From positions 1 through 6,017 of the forward strand of contig JAUYGP010000594.1 in NCBI GenBank assembly GCA_030690515.1: 6,017 bases of DNA, given 5' to 3'. Below are positions 4,788 through 6,017 of the stretch, piece by piece. The number at the start of each line of letters is the position of its first letter. Positions within the stretch are counted from its first letter, which is position 1. Source of the stretch: Giesbergeria sp. (GTDB lineage: Bacteria > Pseudomonadota > Gammaproteobacteria > Burkholderiales > Burkholderiaceae_C). The notes beneath the pieces are model-generated. The model saw nothing but the letters and a program-made list of their open reading frames with translations. It did not search any database and had not been told where the DNA came from. Both the position numbers and the translations under genes were made by a program.

Positions 4788-6017
4788 ATGAAAAAACTGC
4801 TTGCCTCCCTCCTGCTGGGGCTGGGCCTGCTGGCCACCGGCCCGCTCGCCCTGGCCCAGGCACCTGCCGCTGCCGAACCCGCCGCCATGGCGGCCCCGGC
4901 CGAACCGGCGATAGCCGCCGACGTGGCGGCAGCGCCAGTCCCGGCTGCGCCCGTGGTCACGGCCGAAGCCGCCCCGGCCGCACCTGCCGCCGCACCCAAG
5001 CTCGACTCGGGCGACACGGCCTGGATGCTGACCTCCACGCTGCTGGTCATTCTGATGACCATCCCTGGTCTGGCGCTGTTCTACGGCGGCCTGGCCCGCT
5101 CGAAGAACATGCTGTCGGTGCTGGTGCAGGTGTTCGTGATCTTCGCCTTCGTCAGCGTACTGTGGGCGCTGTATGGCTACAGCCTGGCGTTCACCGGTGA
5201 GGGCCAGTTCTTCGGCGGGCTGGACAAGCTGTTCCTCAAGGGCATCGCTCCCGACACCCTCTCGGGCCTGCTGCCCACCATTCCGGAATACGTGTTTGTG
5301 GCCTTCCAGTCCACCTTTGCCGCCATCACCGTGGCGCTGATCGTGGGTTCGTTTGCTGAACGCATCCGCTTCTCGGCCGTGCTGATTTTCTCGCTGCTGT
5401 GGTTCACCTTCAGCTACATCCCCATGGCCCACATGGTGTGGGGCGGCGGCCTGCTGGCCAAGGACGGTGCCCTCGACTTTGCCGGGGGCACGGTGGTGCA
5501 CATCAACGCCGGGGTGGCCGCGCTGGTAGGCGCCTACCTGGTGGGCAAGCGCATTGGTTACGGCAAGGAAGCGCTGACCCCGCACAGCCTGACGCTGACC
5601 ATGGTGGGCGCCTCGCTCCTGTGGGTGGGCTGGTTCGGTTTCAACGCCGGTTCGGCGGGCGCCGCCAACGGCGTGGCGGGCCTGGCCTTCATCAACACCG
5701 TGCTGGCCACGGCCGCGGCCACCCTGTCGTGGCTGGCGGGTGAAGTGCTGCACAAGGGCAAGGCCTCCATGCTGGGCGCAGCCTCGGGTGCTGTGGCCGG
5801 GCTGGTGGCTGTGACCCCGGCGGCGGGTTTTGTGGGCCCCATGGGTTCCATCGTGATGGGTCTGATCGCGGGTGTCGTCTGCCTGTGGGGCGTGGGCGGT
5901 CTCAAGCGCATGCTGGGTGCGGACGATGCGTTCGACGTGTTTGGCGTGCACGGTGTGGGCGGCATTCTGGGTGCCATCCTGACCGGTGTGTTCGCCTCGC
6001 AAAGCCTGGGCGGCACG
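4788..6017 (+). CDS. amtB: Ammonium transporter AmtB (3' end outside window)
   Basis: 410 residues are visible, with no stop before the window end. AmtB is a trimeric inner-membrane ammonium channel of the Amt/Mep/Rh family. Residues 1-24 are a signal peptide (MKKLLASLLLGLGLL...ALAQ). Residues 25-70 are an Ala/Pro-rich stretch (35 of 46 residues) absent from E. coli AmtB. Transmembrane helices start near residue 78. With an offset of 70 from mature E. coli numbering, the key residues are all kept: Phe gate F177 and F285 (F107, F215), W218 (W148), D230 (D160), twin histidines H238 and H388 (H168, H318), and S289 (S219). Signature segments are DFAGGTVVHINAG (230-242) and DVFGVHGVGG (383-392). 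The last helices and the cytoplasmic tail lie beyond the window. It starts 32 bp after glnK with only a weak purine stretch (GCGAGA, 4775-4780) as a ribosome binding site. Confidence 0.97.
   Translation, partial: MKKLLASLLLGLGLLATGPLALAQAPAAAEPAAMAAPAEPAIAADVAAAPVPAAPVVTAEAAPAAPAAAPKLDSGDTAWMLTSTLLVILMTIPGLALFYGGLARSKNMLSVLVQVFVIFAFVSVLWALYGYSLAFTGEGQFFGGLDKLFLKGIAPDTLSGLLPTIPEYVFVAFQSTFAAITVALIVGSFAERIRFSAVLIFSLLWFTFSYIPMAHMVWGGGLLAKDGALDFAGGTVVHINAGVAALVGAYLVGKRIGYGKEALTPHSLTLTMVGASLLWVGWFGFNAGSAGAANGVAGLAFINTVLATAAATLSWLAGEVLHKGKASMLGAASGAVAGLVAVTPAAGFVGPMGSIVMGLIAGVVCLWGVGGLKRMLGADDAFDVFGVHGVGGILGAILTGVFASQSLGGT

Noticed and set aside
4311..6002. 563-codon open frame on the minus strand, antisense to amtB and glnK
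   Set aside because: It is a shadow of the strongly GC3-biased amtB gene. Its translation is rich in His, Gln, Arg and Gly with no recognisable family, while the plus strand encodes unmistakable GlnK and AmtB.

Overview
The window looks like an ordinary stretch of chromosome from a GC-rich betaproteobacterium, most likely a member of the Comamonadaceae (Acidovorax-like). The reasons are the strong G/C bias at third codon positions, the protein families present (AmgK-like kinase, RsmE, DUF3617, a YifB/ComM ATPase, and a TorF-type porin beside glnK-amtB), and a short AT-rich intergenic repeat with a gcgctt/aagcgc hairpin of a type I recall as abundant in that family. The family assignment is inference; no rRNA gene or other taxonomic marker is present.

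Left part (1-1249, + strand): the 3' end of an AmgK-type sugar kinase (cell-wall recycling), the 66-bp AT-rich repeat, then rsmE (16S rRNA m3U1498 methyltransferase). The repeat occupies the whole gap and directly precedes the rsmE start codon. Middle (1253-3497, - strand): a secreted DUF3617 protein whose stop codon lies 3 bp from that of rsmE, then a full-length, intact yifB/comM gene for a Mg-chelatase-like AAA+ ATPase. Right part (3498-6017, + strand): a 174-bp divergent intergenic region followed by torF-type porin, glnK and amtB (amtB is cut by the window end).

The strongest signal is in the divergent region. A perfect NtrC-type palindrome (TGCACC-N5-GGTGCA, 3559-3575) lies upstream of a near-perfect sigma-54 promoter (TGGCACG-N4-GTGCA, 3616-3631), which is about 40 bp before the porin start codon. 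The porin, glnK and amtB follow in tight succession (13 and 32 bp gaps). This reads as one nitrogen-starvation operon: an outer-membrane channel, the PII signal protein GlnK, and the inner-membrane ammonium channel it blocks. GlnK keeps Tyr51 and AmtB keeps the pore residues, so both should be functional. The porin is the least characterised member and the most worthwhile target.

I found no CRISPR array, insertion sequence, RNA gene, toxin-antitoxin pair or phage gene, and no frameshifted gene. No stretch over 300 bp lacks a gene. I do not see a wholly new system here; the interest lies in the porin's link to nitrogen control and in smaller details listed under findings.
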